From assembly GCA_963971285.1 (NCBI GenBank), contig OZ020257.1:15514602-15578601 (forward strand): a stretch of 64,000 nucleotides of DNA. The letters are read 5' to 3'. The position numbers and the translations under genes were made by a program. The stretch is from Astropecten irregularis. Lineage: Eukaryota; Echinodermata; Asteroidea; Paxillosida; Astropectinidae. Numbering within the stretch: the first letter of the stretch is position 1; the number at the start of each line of letters is the position of its first letter. Below the pieces are notes generated by a model, which saw only the letters and a program-made list of their open reading frames with translations, made no database searches and was not told where the DNA came from. Shown piece by piece: positions 55,101 through 64,000 of this stretch.

Positions 55101-56919
55101 GTGTCCAGTTCACTGGGCCCATACTGCAGGATATATTAAACAACAAATCTGGAAAGACTTATTGTCTTGGCGGAATTTGATAAATTTCATCCATGGACAG
55201 AATGACCTTGACAGAAATATTCTATTATGAACTGTAGGAACTCATCATAATGAATTTTTCCACAAGGAATCAAATGGTTCACATGTACCGTAAATTAATT
55301 TGTTCATTTTTGTCCTCACATGGAAAATTCCCTATAATTATTCCTTTCCTGTTTGGCAATTTTGCCTTTAATTTGTGGGTGTTTTTTTTTTTATTTTTAG
55401 TTCCTCTCAAAGATGCTAGATCTTAGATAGATTTTGCATTGAAAGAGGTCCCTCAGTTTATTTAATTTGAAAGGGTAGGGGAATTAGCACTGTAGGTAAG
55501 CACAAACCAAATCTTAAGAAAGGAAACAAAAAGAGTAACCATTTTACAATTACAAATTCTACTTATTTTGAGATTAGTTTACATTTCAGGCTGAGGATTG
55601 ATATTGTTTTCCTGGTTTTCGTTTGTAAAGCGCCTTGAATGTCTTTTTGGCGGATTTCTGCGCTTTATTTAAAAAGTGTCTTTTTATTATTATTTATATT
55701 ATTACAGGATGCGCCTGTATGTGTACCATGTAGTTAATCTCACGGCGAAAAATATAAATCCGGCATCAAATCAAATTTCATGACTAACAGCATGCATAAC
55801 ATTTGCAAACTCTGTTTTTCACGTTATGCGTACAAGTACTGTGCACATATCCACATACATGTAAAGCTGCAATGCAAACTCACGGTGTGCTTTCTAAGTC
55901 TTGAAAAGAAATCTGTCTGAGGTTTCAAGGTCTTTGAAGTGAGTCTATATGAAAACATTCCCTCTACACACACCTGCATGGTGGATAGAAATTCTATTTA
56001 TAAAGTCTTTTTAGTATATGGTTGAACAGATGGCCATACGATGTATACACTGCATGTGCAACTGAATGAACATGCAAGCTAACCCTACAATATTGCCCGC
56101 CCAGCCGAACACACCATTTTTTCAACCATTTCTAATTCTATTGTACATGTACATGTACTGTATTTGCAACGTTTTTGCAAAATCGTTGCAGAAACAGTGA
56201 TTTGACGCAATTCTTTGGTACTTTTTTCTTCAAGCAAAAAGCTACGAATAAAGTATGATATAAAATTAATCAATACTTAAATTTTAATTGATGATCAGAA
56301 GTGGTTGGAGTTGGGGCCTGACATGTTTCGATCCTAGCAGGATCTTTATTGAAGGCCCTCGATGAAGATCCTGCTAGTATCGAAACACGTCAGGCCCTCC
56401 GAACTCCAAGCATTTTATAAATTTCAGGTCATTATTTTGGCTGATGAGTATTAATTTGCAGCAGTTTATTATTTGTAATCAGAACTGTTTGTAATCTCAT
56501 CAATGGTTTGAGGGTTTGATTTGTAAATTTTGCTCTTCAGGGTGCTTACCACTTCTGTCTCTGATGGCTAAATCGCATCCTTCCTTGAGATGAACCTCCA
56601 GTTGGAAGAAATTGTACCGCTGCACCAGATTCTGCCAGGACTGCGACACCTCCCCGACGGGCAGGACCGCGGCTGGCAGGTCGTCCCCGAGCCGTTCCAT
56701 CTCGGGAAGAGAGGGGACTCTCAGGACCGAGCTGTTGGTGTTGGTGTTGAAGGAGGAGTCTTGCCCTTCGCCGGGACTGCTGGGAAGCCCCTCATCCACG
56801 CTGTTGGCACTGAGCGGGCCCAACTCCTCCGAGCTTGCCGACTGCTGAGTTGTGTCGGCGGTGCCCGGCGGCTCTCGCGAGGTCTTGATCTCTAGGAGCT
56901 TCTGCCGGAGCGCCGAGGG
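19151..56919 (-). CDS. MCTP: Multiple C2 and transmembrane domain-containing protein (MCTP), 19 exons, 5' start outside or unrecognised
   Basis: ER/vesicle membrane protein whose C2 domains bind Ca2+ in known MCTPs. Exons in transcript order: 56550-56919, 53745-53970, 53001-53118, 38154-38342, 36450-36580, 35829-36015, 35110-35164, 33815-33853, 33589-33691, 33362-33464, 32783-32884, 32297-32371, 31662-31781, 31420-31545, 30851-30898, 20715-20827, 20210-20319, 19805-19902, 19151-19213. Phases agree at every junction; 791 residues visible. C2A (~103-199) has GTSDPYVKF and LDRDRG; C2B (~255-380) has [12 protein letters not shown] and [11 protein letters not shown]2C (~415-535) has GGKSDPFCV and FDEDKHG, so acidic Ca2+ ligands look kept. 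TM1 is around [19 protein letters not shown] (~609-631) and TM2 around [17 protein letters not shown] (~712-728). An acidic linker ([16 protein letters not shown]) lies between them. The C-terminus, [14 protein letters not shown] then PESPKKKR-stop, is typical of MCTP1/2. The N-terminal Met exon is not found. Confidence 0.95.
19474..19602 (+). repeat. Rearranged tRNA-derived SINE with a long hairpin
   Basis: The head has an A-box-like TAGCTCAGTTGG, a D-arm GCTC...GAGC and a B-box-like GGTTCGAAT, then switches into an inverted repeat (19535-19562 against 19574-19602). The stem is 28 bp with one bulged A and an 11-base loop. The T-arm cannot form, so this is not a tRNA gene. A simpler copy is at 34849-34925. 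Located in the last MCTP intron. Confidence 0.7.
21061..21225 (-). repeat. 3' LTR (165 bp)
   Basis: Partner of the LTR at 24273-24437; same length, no difference found by eye. Preceded on the element strand by a purine-rich tract. Confidence 0.93.
21226..21240 (-). other. Polypurine tract
   Basis: GAAGAGGAGGGGAGA on the element strand abuts the 3' LTR directly, the position expected for the plus-strand primer. Confidence 0.8.
21510..24254 (-). CDS. Gag-protease-integrase polyprotein without RT/RNase H (914 aa)
   Basis: One unbroken frame in the LTR element. Residues 1-240 are a Gag capsid-like region. Two zinc knuckles follow: C248-x2-C251-x4-H256-x6-C263 (long last gap) and a canonical C270-x2-C273-x4-H278-x4-C283. 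An aspartic protease has [10 protein letters not shown] (catalytic D336) and ILGLD near 404. Directly after it is a Pro/Thr-rich linker (~432-453), then an acidic patch and the segment that normally joins RNase H to integrase. Integrase has its His/Cys zinc region (H557, H560, C590, C593), catalytic D623, D682 and E718 with the expected D-35-E spacing, and a C-terminal GPF/GPY-like module near 846. No YxDD reverse transcriptase or RNase H motif exists anywhere in it. Autonomous relatives carry about 500 residues of RT-RH here. The frame is intact, so it looks selected or very young. Confidence 0.93.
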   Translation of the reverse strand: MAHLHPPPPFLNSPGTPPLPWKQWLGLFETYMLASGAGQYPDERRRALLLHCLGPEGQRIFTTLPATSTSDSPSSSKGATSTAHATYAATLARLQAHFQPTVNVVAERYRFRQRAQRIDEPVDQYVSALRQLAVTCDFGSLADEMIRDQLVEKTCSSRIRERLLLEPKLTLSSALTLTQQMEAAFRESKSISSGTASVTPQASDGTVHAMHAKRRSGAKPRRQSNTPQTRGKPNPAQRMSRPTVQIQCYRCGSPDHKANFANCKAKDAECSKCNKMGHFARVCKSSGQVRQLGLEGNDSDTELHVLTVHSVGTSPSSSITCTLTLGSDIKVPMIFDTGSPVSILPLATFDKYFLREALLPPQAKLTTYLHEPIAIKGCFRTSACFGDSHHVPAEFYVAACGDPILGLDIIRSLSLTLKQDTVVHAPVNKVSCSPTPTTPSPTTTMPPPTPTPTNLHQDSSPLQDDDEEVIIQSISVLLLGTTIQKTQLQQAVAADATLQRVIAYVSNGWPNKKDIDDTLRPYAMVQDELSVVENCLMRGDHFVIPESLQENLISLAHEAHQGIVRCKQRLRDCYWWPCMDRMVEEAIRSCYTCQTNDKTARPRTAPLQPVPLPEGPWQKLAIDITGPFEKGPQDCRFAIVLIDYYSKWPEVAFAPAVTSRTVISMLSSVFAREGLPHEIVTDNGAQFTSAEFENFLHNYGIKHYKSSLYYPRANGEVERWNRVLKQSLQLASQEGRRWKEAVTELLAAYRSTPHQTTGKSPSELLHNRKLATRMNIQHDKRRQQDDSELRDRVAQKQKKSRDYTDIKRGAVNRSFKPGDYVRVRKPNTCKSSIKFTAPQQIVKAKGPFTYMLDDGRIWNASKLSPCPAELMTQGSSPNHSQNPTGETMPVARDVQTRHSTRPRNLPVWSKDYKM
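22895..22957 (-). repeat. GTAGGT-type minisatellite encoding the Pro/Thr linker at the RT deletion site
   Basis: Plus-strand units of the form GTAGGYGTAGGT and GTAGTAGTAGGT repeat irregularly and encode PTPT/PTTT on the element strand. It lies exactly where RT-RNase H is missing, so it may mark the deletion joint. Confidence 0.6.
24257..24267 (-). other. Primer binding site (tRNA-Ser type)
   Basis: Five bases inside the 5' LTR the element strand reads TGGCGACGAGG. This complements a 3' end CCUCGUCGCCA, the acceptor end typical of tRNA-Ser beginning GACGAGG. The gag ATG at 24254 follows almost at once, leaving an 18-base leader between LTR and start codon. Confidence 0.75.
24273..24437 (-). 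repeat. 5' LTR (165 bp)
   Basis: On the plus strand it runs TGTTGTATCTTTGCC to GTGGACACAACA, with TG...CA ends and a short inverted terminus TGTTG/CAACA. By eye it is identical base for base to the repeat at 21061-21225. Confidence 0.93.
28181..28313. repeat. Inverted-repeat element in MCTP intron
   Basis: Arms TAGCCTTTTTAGAGGTATGG ... GGAGGGCGC and GCGCCCTCC ... CCATACTTTGAAAAGGCTA enclose a short loop; about 133 bp. Confidence 0.75.
29225..29430. repeat. Degenerate GGTACCAG/GTGTGC repeat
   Basis: The words TACCAG, GTGCAG, GTGTGC and GGTACCA recur every 15-30 bases with much variation, including palindromes such as CAGTGCACAGGGTACC. Looks like an old minisatellite in an MCTP intron. Confidence 0.5.
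29560..29571 (-). other. Possible 12-nt MCTP microexon (KKRK)
   Basis: On the minus strand AAAAAG|AAGAAACGTAAG|GTAAGC gives a 12-nt, in-phase cassette encoding KKRK between the acidic exon (30851-30898) and the next exon (20715-20827). The donor is strong; the acceptor has a poor pyrimidine tract. RNA data would decide. Confidence 0.2.
29770..29990. repeat. Pair of tRNA-like SINE heads in opposite orientation
   Basis: On the minus strand TAGAGCACTGGTGCAGTGG ... GGTTCAAGTCCTGG (about 29780-29840) resembles a tRNA head. On the plus strand GTTGGTAGAGCAGTCTGG ... GAGGTTCAGGTCC (about 29925-29980) resembles another. Confidence 0.4.
30998..31327. repeat. TIR element, variant of the TTAAAGGTA family
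   Basis: Ends ATTGGTAAAGGTT and AACGTTACCAAT. The interior shares GGATAAATACAACATTTCAG, CCATCTTCATACCCTG and AAGTTATACGTAAATCTGTG with the copies at 43629, 49104, 57530 and 58361. Confidence 0.75.
32000..32214. repeat. Composite repeat fragment in MCTP intron
   Basis: 32080-32143 (TTTTTGTGCTAAGCAATTTTTGG, TGAAATTGGCCCC) resembles 53480-53553. 32158-32214 (AAAGATCCTGCTAGGCTCGA, TCCTCCTAATTCCAAGC) is half of the hairpin repeat at 56305. Confidence 0.6.
34849..34925 (+). repeat. Truncated tRNA-derived SINE, same family as 19474
   Basis: GGCTGGATGGCTCAGTCGG runs straight into GGTTCGAATCCCGC, so the anticodon arm is deleted. It is followed by TCAATTTTTCTTTGTT, the body sequence shared with 19562-19575. 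Confidence 0.55.
35562..35714 (-). repeat. SINE-like repeat
   Basis: On the minus strand GGTTGGCGTAACGGTTC ... GAGTTCAAGTCCGGGTAGG resembles A and B boxes, and is followed by TTTTCAGTCCCTACCTGATT. Lies in the MCTP intron next to exon 35829-36015. Confidence 0.45.
39240..39507. repeat. TIR element with TAAGGCC(A)n end
   Basis: Left arm TTGTTGTGTTGCCCTCAAG after AGGCGGGGAAAAAAAA; right arm CTGAGGGCAACACAACC then TTTTTTTTTAGGCCTTA. Inner arms carry AAAATTTTGGGTCGG and CCGACCCAAAATTTTT. Termini resemble those of 12430-12811. Confidence 0.8.
40421..40655. repeat. Foldback element with GGGCCTTTCTC termini
   Basis: Ends GGGCCTTTCTC and GAGAAAGGCCC exactly; inner arms CTCGGCTCTGGCTC and GAGCTGGAGCCGAG. 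Related to 4051-4252. Confidence 0.85.
43629..44000 (+). repeat. TIR element, reference copy of the TTAAAGGTA family
   Basis: Begins TTAAAGGTAATATCATACTTTGG and ends CCAAAGTATGATACTACCTTTAA, so the 23-bp ends are inverted with one mismatch. About 370 bp; no coding capacity. Contains CCCATACGGTGCCCACTTTT and TTTCTGGATAAAT. Confidence 0.9.
49104..49467 (-). repeat. TIR element, TTAAAGGTA family, inverted
   Basis: TTAAAGTAGTATCATACTTTGG at the left and CCAAAGTATGATATTCGTGTCTTTAA at the right. The interior matches 43629-44000 in reverse orientation (AAAAGTGGGCACCGTATGGG). Confidence 0.88.
49739..49888. repeat. MITE-like foldback, GGGCTGGATTTCAC ends
   Basis: GGGCTGGATTTCACCAAACG with CTAAGATTAATCTTAAGC at the left, against TTAAGATCCATCTTAGTGC and TTCGCGAAATCAGCCC at the right. 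Confidence 0.8.
50042..50097 (+). other. G-rich tract with G-quadruplex potential
   Basis: Several runs of three to five G separated by one to three bases (GAGGGGGAGAGGGAGGGGG, then TAGGGGGTGGGG). In an MCTP intron, on the strand opposite the transcript. Confidence 0.5.
50813..50946. repeat. GGATCC-rich foldback element
   Basis: Termini GGGCCTGTTTGTTT and GAACAAACAGGCCCC. Inner arms TCGGATCCGGATCCCATTTT and AATGGGATCCGGATCCGCAG pair almost perfectly. Confidence 0.85.
53128..53172. repeat. (TAAA)n/(TAATAAA)n microsatellite
   Basis: Runs of AATAAATAAATAATAAATAA immediately beside the acceptor of MCTP exon 53001-53118. Confidence 0.85.
53281..53351. repeat. GCAAATTTTGCTTAAA tandem/inverted repeat
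   Basis: Alternating AAGCAAATTTTGCTTAAAGC units that are themselves palindromic. Just downstream of C2A exon 53745-53970 in the MCTP transcript. Confidence 0.7.
54012..54368. repeat. Tandem duplication of a ~171-bp unit in MCTP intron
   Basis: Copies begin GCTGAGGTCACGCTTCCAAA at 54012 and again at 54183. Both continue with TTCTGCCT, TTTCTAGTCA, TTGACTA, TAGCCTTGAATT and CCCTTCAAATATGTTT. A third, inverted copy of part of the unit lies at about 54905-55083. Confidence 0.85.
56305..56409. repeat. Hairpin repeat with CGATCCTAGCAGGATCTT arms
   Basis: TTGGAGTTGGGGCCTGACAT ... ATCCTAGCAGGATCTTTAT pairs with ATGAAGATCCTGCTAG ... GTCAGGCCCTCCGAACTCCAA. A second copy is at 60204-60330 and a half copy at 32158-32214. 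Confidence 0.85.
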
Positions 56920-57529
56920 CTGAGGAGGTTAAAAAGACAATAAGAGGGAAGCTGATTAAAATACTTATTAATAACTTCAAAGTTTGTGGATATTCTCTGC
57001 AAGGTGAAACCAAAGGACAAACAGTGGACCCACTGACCACTGTGCCATTGCAAATCAATTCGGTATCACATTTCTTCTGAATACACATCCCGTGTTCACA
57101 CACAAAGTGCATTTAATGCGCGCACTGCTGAGCTAGTAGCTAGCCAGAGGTGAACAAAAATATAGGGTACTCTATATGTATGCGCCTTCCATCATCGCCA
57201 CTCTAAATGCATTGGATTTCTGACCTCTTTCCAGAAAACGTGAATAAAATAAGTGTCTCACTCTACACCGGACATGAAGCTCGACTTGATGTTGTGGATT
57301 TACATCAATCAACCTCAAATTTGTTTGTTTCTTAATTTCCAACTCATATCCGGAATGCTGATTGAGAGTTGACACATTCAAAATAAAACTTCATTTATAC
57401 TGTCATATACATGTATGATTTTGAACACTTTCCTCTAACCCGACCAAAAGTGTCAGGTAAAAAAGGAAATGTCGTGTGTCTTGTAGACACCCTGTCTGCT
57501 GTTGTTTTGGACATTGCCCCATTTCATAT

Positions 57530-57903
57530 AAAAGTTAATATCATACTTTGGTTTTTGTCAAAGAAATGCAGATTCATGAGCAAAAATTTCAAGAGAGATA
57601 CAGTAACAGTCATCTGTGAAATTTCCAATCCCATACGGTGCCCACTTTTTGAGAAAACGGTGGAAAACGCCCACAGTATCTTTTAAAAAATCTTGTCACC
57701 GTAATTTTTTTGTCTTTTAAAGAGCAAATTCTTTTTTGGTCATTGATTTTATTCTTTTCTTGATAAATACTGGTACAGCATTTCAAGCAGAAAACAAAAA
57801 TGTTCGCAATATATGTTTCTACCATCACCATCTTTATACACTGTAAGTTATAGGTAAATCTGTGAAGATTTCTGTTTTAGTATGCTAAAAAAAGTATCAT
57901 ATA
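57530..57903 (+). repeat. TIR element, TTAAAGGTA family
   Basis: AGTTAATATCATACTTTGG ... AAAAAGTATCATATA. The interior matches 43629-44000 in the same orientation, including CAGTCATCTGTG and CCCATACGGTGCCCACTTTT. Confidence 0.85.
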
Positions 57904-58360
57904 CACACAGAGATATTACAAAACAGACTATTTGAATCTAGCTTCAATCTCTAGCCCTCTAGCTGCCTTCCATGCCTGATCAAAGCAAGCAGATGCATTC
58001 ATGACACTAAGTGCACGTTGTACAATGTATACTAAACTCCAGATTGCCATACTTTCCACACCACTTCATTGATGATATATGATCTTCTATAATAATGACA
58101 GATGGAGATACCTTCTATTCTTCGCTCTGAATGCTTATTGTGTAGAAAGGACCTTGAATTCATTCTGTCATTCATGGATTTTTATCGACATGCTGGATAA
58201 TCAAAAACTGTATACAGTAAAGCCGTCCCACACTGCAGAGTGTGACAAACACATGTACGTGTGAAGGGATGACATGAGTATTTGTACACGTACATGAAAA
58301 TGTTTTTTGGTTGTTTACATGTATGTCAGTGAGATGTTACTGGTAATTAAAAGGCATGTA

Positions 58361-58699
58361 CAACATTGATAAAGGTGACAGAGCAGCTGCTGCAGGATGC
58401 TTATAATTCAAACAGTCATGGTATAAAAAGAAACCTGTGAAATTTTCAGCTCAATTGATTATTGGAAACAGTAGAAAACTGCATAAAAACTTTGCAATTG
58501 TTATGCCAAATTGTGTGGGAAAAGCTGTCTCATTTTTTATCTTTCCATCAAGATAAAAAAATGTTTCACTCTTTTCTGGATAAATACAACATTTCAGGCA
58601 GAAACATCTTTACACTTTCTTTCTACCATTACCATCTTTAAACCCTGTAAGTTATAGTTAAATATGTGAACATTTCTATTAGTTTGTTACCAAGGTTGT
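58361..58699 (+). repeat. TIR element, variant of the TTAAAGGTA family
   Basis: Shares CTTTTCTGGATAAATACAAC, CATTTCAGGCAGAAACAT and TACCATTACCATCTTTAAACC with the others, and a left part like 30998-31327 (CCTGTGAAATTTTCAGCTCA). Ends are decayed. Confidence 0.7.
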
Positions 58700-60203
58700 A
58701 GACACCTGTACTATTCCCTTTAAACTATTCTTAATTGCCCCCCCCCCCCCTGAGCCAAGCATCTTATAATAATACTTATAAGTGACAGCTCACTCAATAC
58801 AGTCCATGGAAATAATAATGGCATTGAAGTGTATACATACAAATAAAACCTGTCATTCATGTAATGTACGAGCTACGAAACTTTCATATCATTTTCCTAA
58901 TGTTACCATGGTGTTGCCATGGAGATCAAAATAAGGATCATGAACTCTTTATTAGCATGTCTGCTTGAGCGCAAAAGTTTCTTGACCCTTGTTCTATTCA
59001 CACATACATAGCCAATACTTCTGTTTGTCTATAATGTCGCAGCATACATGAACCCTACCCAGGCGATGTCTTGAAGAAGAGTCTGAGATTGAGAACCCCT
59101 ATCTCTGCTGTTGTGGCAAAGTTAACAAAGTTACATTACCCGTCCAGGCATGTGATCACCGCAACTCCCTAAACAAGTAACAGTGCTGGTGCATTTGACA
59201 GCGCAGGGCCCTCATATTATTAAAAGGAATGGCCTACATTTGTAGCCACCTTCACGGAAGAGACCGATAGAGCGAGACCACGAAAGAAGTAGCACCTCCG
59301 TACTGAGATCCACTGATGTGAAGAGTACGAGTCTTTCTGTACCCTACGTAAGGTGTGACCACACTGTCATTTCCAATTATTCCTGCTTACAGTTGCGTGA
59401 AAAAAGGCAATAAATAAAACCTCCGGAAGTTGTACAATGGTTGGTCAACAGAAATTAATGACCCGGCACACAAAAAAGAATCACTAGCCTGGACCGTGTC
59501 GCCTAAAAGACACCTTCATTTTTCATCATTAGACCAGTCTGACCCAAACCTCCTTATTTTCTTCTATTTTTATCGAAGCCTCAGAAAATAGAAATGTAAG
59601 GATAATGATCAAACCAGGAAAAGAAAAATATAAATCATACATGTATCTAATAAAAGATAAATTCCTAATCAATTAATAATTCCTTCTTTAAAACTCTGTA
59701 GAGGCGTTTTTTTGGATTTTGTTGTTTTTTGTTGTTTTTTTTGCCAGGGGCAAGGGCCGATTTCACGAAAGCACTAATATTACATATACATAAATTAGCC
59801 ATCTTCATGTAACCTCTACATTTACTGTCGTAGTGCCTACAAATCAGGTAGTAACAACCTAAGTCCCATTATACTATTGTGAGACAGTGGGGCACCTTTG
59901 GGTAGATTCTGGGTTGAATTATTACAATTACATTACAAACAACGAACAAAATACAATTAAATCAAAGAAACTCCCAAGGCTAATACTTATAACTGAGCGT
60001 TCTCCTTAAAGACGGAGCTAACAACAACTCAAGTCAAAAGTAAATGGTTGCAATAAGCAGATCGATGCTCAGTAGAGCAAATAATTCCCCATTTAATAGG
60101 AAAAATATGACCGAATGAAACAATAATCTAATCAAATTGCAGAAAGTACAAGTAATTAACTGCTGCAAACTGCTCATAAGGCAAGATAATGACCATATAA
60201 AAT

Positions 60204-60330
60204 GCTAGGAGTTATGACTCGAGCATTTTGATCCTGCCAAAGGATCTTTTAATTATCAAAGGCTCTATCTAGCCTTCCGATCAAAGATTCTGCTAGGATC
60301 AAAACGCGTCAGACTCTCCTAACTCCAAGC
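60204..60330. repeat. Hairpin repeat, second copy
   Basis: GCTAGGAGTTATGACTCGAG, TTTTGATCCTGCC and TTCTGCTAGGATCAAAACGC with TCTCCTAACTCCAAGC; same family as 56305-56409, more diverged. Confidence 0.75.
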
Positions 60331-63300
60331 AAAATTCCAAATAGTTACTGGATGACAGGAATAAAATGGTGGATTAAAAAATTACAGGCACAGCCAAGTA
60401 AAAGACAGTTTCGCTCTTGATATATCCTCGGATCAGTTTAGGATTTGCACAATGTTGAATTGCATCAGAATCAGCCGGGCTAAAATTGAGGTATCAGCAC
60501 AGAGTATGAATTGCCATATCTCATCTTCCTTGAGACCTTCGTTCAGACCAAAGAACAGAATTCTTCAAAGAGGATGTTGGATGATTGCTCAATACAGGTG
60601 CATTAAAGAGATTGGCTACTGCTCCTTCGACAGGTGGACGTGATAATTGCATAGCCTACAGTATATGGCCAGACACCTGCCTGTATAGTCTTGTATTTGA
60701 AGAAGGGAGAATCAAGGACATACATGGCTACTAGGCTTAGCTAGTTAGCACGGGGCAGAAATATGTGCAGTGCATGTATCTCCACCCAAGCCTTTAAGTC
60801 TTCAGCATCAGAAATGAACAGTCAGACAAGCAAGTGAATATCCTACGTTCGACTGACACAGAAAAAATTCTAAGGCAACTACAACGAACGACCCAACTAC
60901 ATTCCAAGACGATGCGAAAATTAAATCGATCTTTTTTTTATTCAATCATCTAGAAATTATTCTGCAATCATTTCAAGATGCTGAATGATGACGCATACAA
61001 CACGGATCACGTCACCCTGTGAGTATGGCGCATCGGCAAGCAATTTAATACCAAGTCATATTATTGTAATGAATTTCACAGCCATTTCATTTTAAATAGC
61101 AAGCCTATATACTGAATATAAAGAAATTACATTACCGACCTAATAACGTCCACTTGCATCTGAAGAAAATCCCATCCGTTTAAAGTGATGTGTTTGTTAT
61201 GCACTGCTCGGTGCTTTAGATTGTGCACACAGTACTAACATTTCTGCTACAAAATGCAGTGATGAAGGTAGTGGTCTGCATACATGTATACTCCCAATGT
61301 TATGTGGCACAGGTATGGTTTATGTACAAGTGGATGAGAAGCATTGAAGCACAGCAATAACCACCTCACGTGCACAGCTGTGTTTGGGCTATAGAACTGA
61401 TCAAGTACTGACACTCTCCCACCAACAGAGGGCAGTATAACACTTTCACTTTTGTGTACACACACCCAACGTGTTCATAGGGCTTGCTCATGGAAGATAT
61501 ACATGTATATTCCCATAAATACTCAAACTATTTGACTTAACCCTACCACAAACAAAGATACAAGCTGTTTTTCTAGCCATCCTTTTGTGCAACAAACACT
61601 AGCGAACACGCAAACTGATCTGCCAAACATGCCATTGTCTCATTCTTAATTTCATCCAAGACACTTAAAAATGGTCATTGTTAATGTTTTTTTGTAGATT
61701 ATTTTCTGGGTTCATTCATGTACATAGAATGTACGTGTATCTTTGACTTAAATGTACCTGAAGATTGCATGTAATGAGTAGGCCTATAGACACATATTCT
61801 CCAACCCTTAGATTTCAAATAAATTGAAATTGACGGTTTTGATTCTTTTGGTACGTTTTGACCTTAACTTATTTTCATGTTTGTTCGTCTGATAAAGTTT
61901 TGTTTACCATTATTTCCTTCTTAGTTTTTAAATTAATTTTTAATTAACGGTTTTGATGGTTTTTGTATGTTTTTGAAACTAAGTTTTTTTGTAGTTTGCT
62001 CTATTTCTTTGGTTATTTTTATTTTCGGTTTTTAACATACAAGGAATGTTCATGTTAAACATTGTTTTATTATTCTTAGTTTAATTCAAATCCCATTTTA
62101 TATTAACTTAATTTTAGTTTTACAATTGCAGGGCTCCAATGGAAACCAGCTTCGGCTGTTTGGATCTACCCTGGGTAAATAAAATAAATAATAAATAAAC
62201 TCTTTTCTTTGCTCAGGAGTCAGGACCAAACTGTAAACCAACAGGTTTCTGGATTATTTTGTAATTAACTAAATCCTCTGCTGGCCAGAATTTTTTTTTA
62301 ATCTGACATCAAAAGGCACAAAAAAATATACCCAAATAACGAATCAAGTTTTGTAACAACGCATCAACATTGAAACAGTATTTTGACTTTGGAAGGCCGG
62401 GATCTTTTGCCTAATTTATGCACAAAGCAATGCGGTGTATACATATTCCACATGCAGCATCCATATGGTAATTTGTGGTTTGCTGCATAACGTACCAGCT
62501 GTCTGTATTCATTCAAATCAGTGCCGTACGTAATTGAACACACCATTTTCTACATCTGTAGCGATGTGGAGAATAATTATTTTATGAATACAGATGGCCA
62601 AGAGCACAAGGCTGTATGTTGAACCCCCGCCCACCAACACAAGGTTTCAGGATTTTTCCCATGGTTTCAGCAAGGACATGGAAATGCATGATTTCTAGAA
62701 CGGACATCATGAAAAACAGGATGTTCGTTATCGAGCTTCATTTGCAATTACAATGTCATAAACATGTTTTATAACAGCAATCCACAGATTTAAAACAAAA
62801 AAGGTGGTCAAAAGCAGCAAACACAGTGGCCACATGAAGATGCCCAGAAATGCCGGACCACACCCCTTTGACTAAAACCTTCTTTGGTCCAAATTGAGAG
62901 AGCCACACTAGAGCAATGAAGAACTAGATTCTAGATGGCATGAGACCAGACTGAGGGTCTCTTCTCAGGACCAACTGGACTCTGGACAGTACATTACAAA
63001 CTGTACATGTACCTCGTCCATACCTAGGCAACATGCCTCCAGTCCAACAGGTCCAAAACACTCATGAAAAAAAGACAGGTGGTCCATCTGTATAGGACTC
63101 AAAGGGGTACCTCAAGTCCTCAACATGGCAGCATGCCTTGATCCACCAAGTCCAATGGTGTGAAGAAACCAGTCCCTGAAACACCAGTGAAACATGCAAG
63201 ACTCCCAGTATAGTCTCTTCACACAATGGGACTATAGGATGGGGGTGCTCTAGTCCGAAGTATTAATCAAGCCTTTAAGGCAGTGCTGCCTCCATTTCTA

Positions 63301-64000
63301 GTCCTCTATGTGGAGAAATCTTGCAGCCCCACAAGATTGACGGTCTTATACGTTGGAAATATTGCACATGTAGTGTACGTAACTACTGCAGAACATGTAG
63401 GGCCTACATACTAGTTCACAGCATGGCAACTAATTGATCACACGATGAATCATTCTCAGTTATGCATGTCCAAGCGACCACGATGTAAAACCCAGCCCTT
63501 TAGTTAATTCCACCCAAGGACAGTGCACAGATCAACATGGCTTACATGTTTATACGTTTGTGCAAATTAACATCAGTTACACTTATGTCACTGAATCTCT
63601 GGCTGAGATTTAGTCCTGAGATGATAGGGAAACTAATGACTTGTCAACTACATGCATGTAGTGACCTTCCTTCCTGAAACTAAATTTGCTTTTAGGATAG
63701 AATCCCAGGGGACCATTGCTGTGTATTGCAGTCCCTAATTGGGCCACACCCAGTCCCTCAAACTACATCACTACTCATTACAGTTGAGGTAAGTTATTAA
63801 GCAGAAGGACGTGGGTTCCCATCCCACCCGAGTCAGCACATTGATCTTCCATGGCCACTCAAAAGCAATGCATGTGGTGCTGGTCAACGCGTCAAAGGGC
63901 ACGGTAAAGGGCAAGCTTTAATTTAAATAATTCTATCACCTGACGAATAAATTAATAATAACATTATTTGTAACAGCTTTGTAAAAGGAAAACCTGTATT

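Larger units (their letters stand above)
56920..64000 (-). other. Region upstream of the first recognised MCTP exon
   Basis: The exon at 56550-56919 begins at an acceptor (CCTCCTCAG), so at least one exon lies further right. I find none up to 64000; the region contains two copies of a TIR element (57530, 58361), a hairpin repeat (60204) and a SINE-like fragment near 63800. It is best read as a large 5' intron. Confidence 0.5.

Overview
This window is animal nuclear DNA: every recognisable gene is split by GT-AG introns, the DNA is AT-rich, and it is crowded with short foldback elements. Frequent words such as AGGCCTA and ACATGTACATGTA, tRNA-derived SINE fragments and the protein sequences suggest a marine invertebrate deuterostome, most likely an echinoderm (possibly a hemichordate). 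This is an inference from style, not a species identification.

Layout. (1) 256-8458, minus strand: 16 coding exons of a Bloom-syndrome RecQ helicase (BLM), complete at its N-terminus and running off the left edge inside the helicase core. (2) 8459-8528: a very compact divergent promoter between BLM and RPL36. (3) About 8529-11280, plus strand: ribosomal protein RPL36 with a short TOP-like non-coding first exon and three coding exons. (4) 13371/13386-14378, plus strand: a secreted collagen-like protein. (5) 14490-14665 holds a decayed copy of an MCTP C2-domain exon, and 11477-11600 resembles the region beyond the MCTP stop codon; together they look like a relic of an old MCTP duplication. (6) 19151-56919, minus strand: 19 coding exons of MCTP (multiple C2 and transmembrane domain protein), from upstream of the first C2 domain to the stop codon, with very large introns. 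(7) 56920-64000: probable 5' intron or upstream region of MCTP, with no exon recognised.

The most striking element is a 3377-bp LTR retrotransposon (21061-24437) inside an MCTP intron. It has 165-bp LTRs that read as identical, a 5-bp target duplication, a tRNA-Ser-type primer binding site and a purine tract. Its single open 914-codon frame encodes Gag, protease and a complete DDE integrase, but the reverse transcriptase and RNase H region is absent and replaced by a Pro/Thr-rich linker. It looks like a recent, non-autonomous Ty3/Gypsy element that still supplies capsid, protease and integrase.

The BLM, RPL36 and MCTP products do unrelated jobs (DNA repair, translation, membrane Ca2+ sensing). 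Their proximity matters mainly as genome history: human BLM and MCTP2 are both at 15q26. The rest is intron or intergenic DNA holding several families of terminal-inverted-repeat elements, SINE fragments, minisatellites and simple repeats, itemised below.
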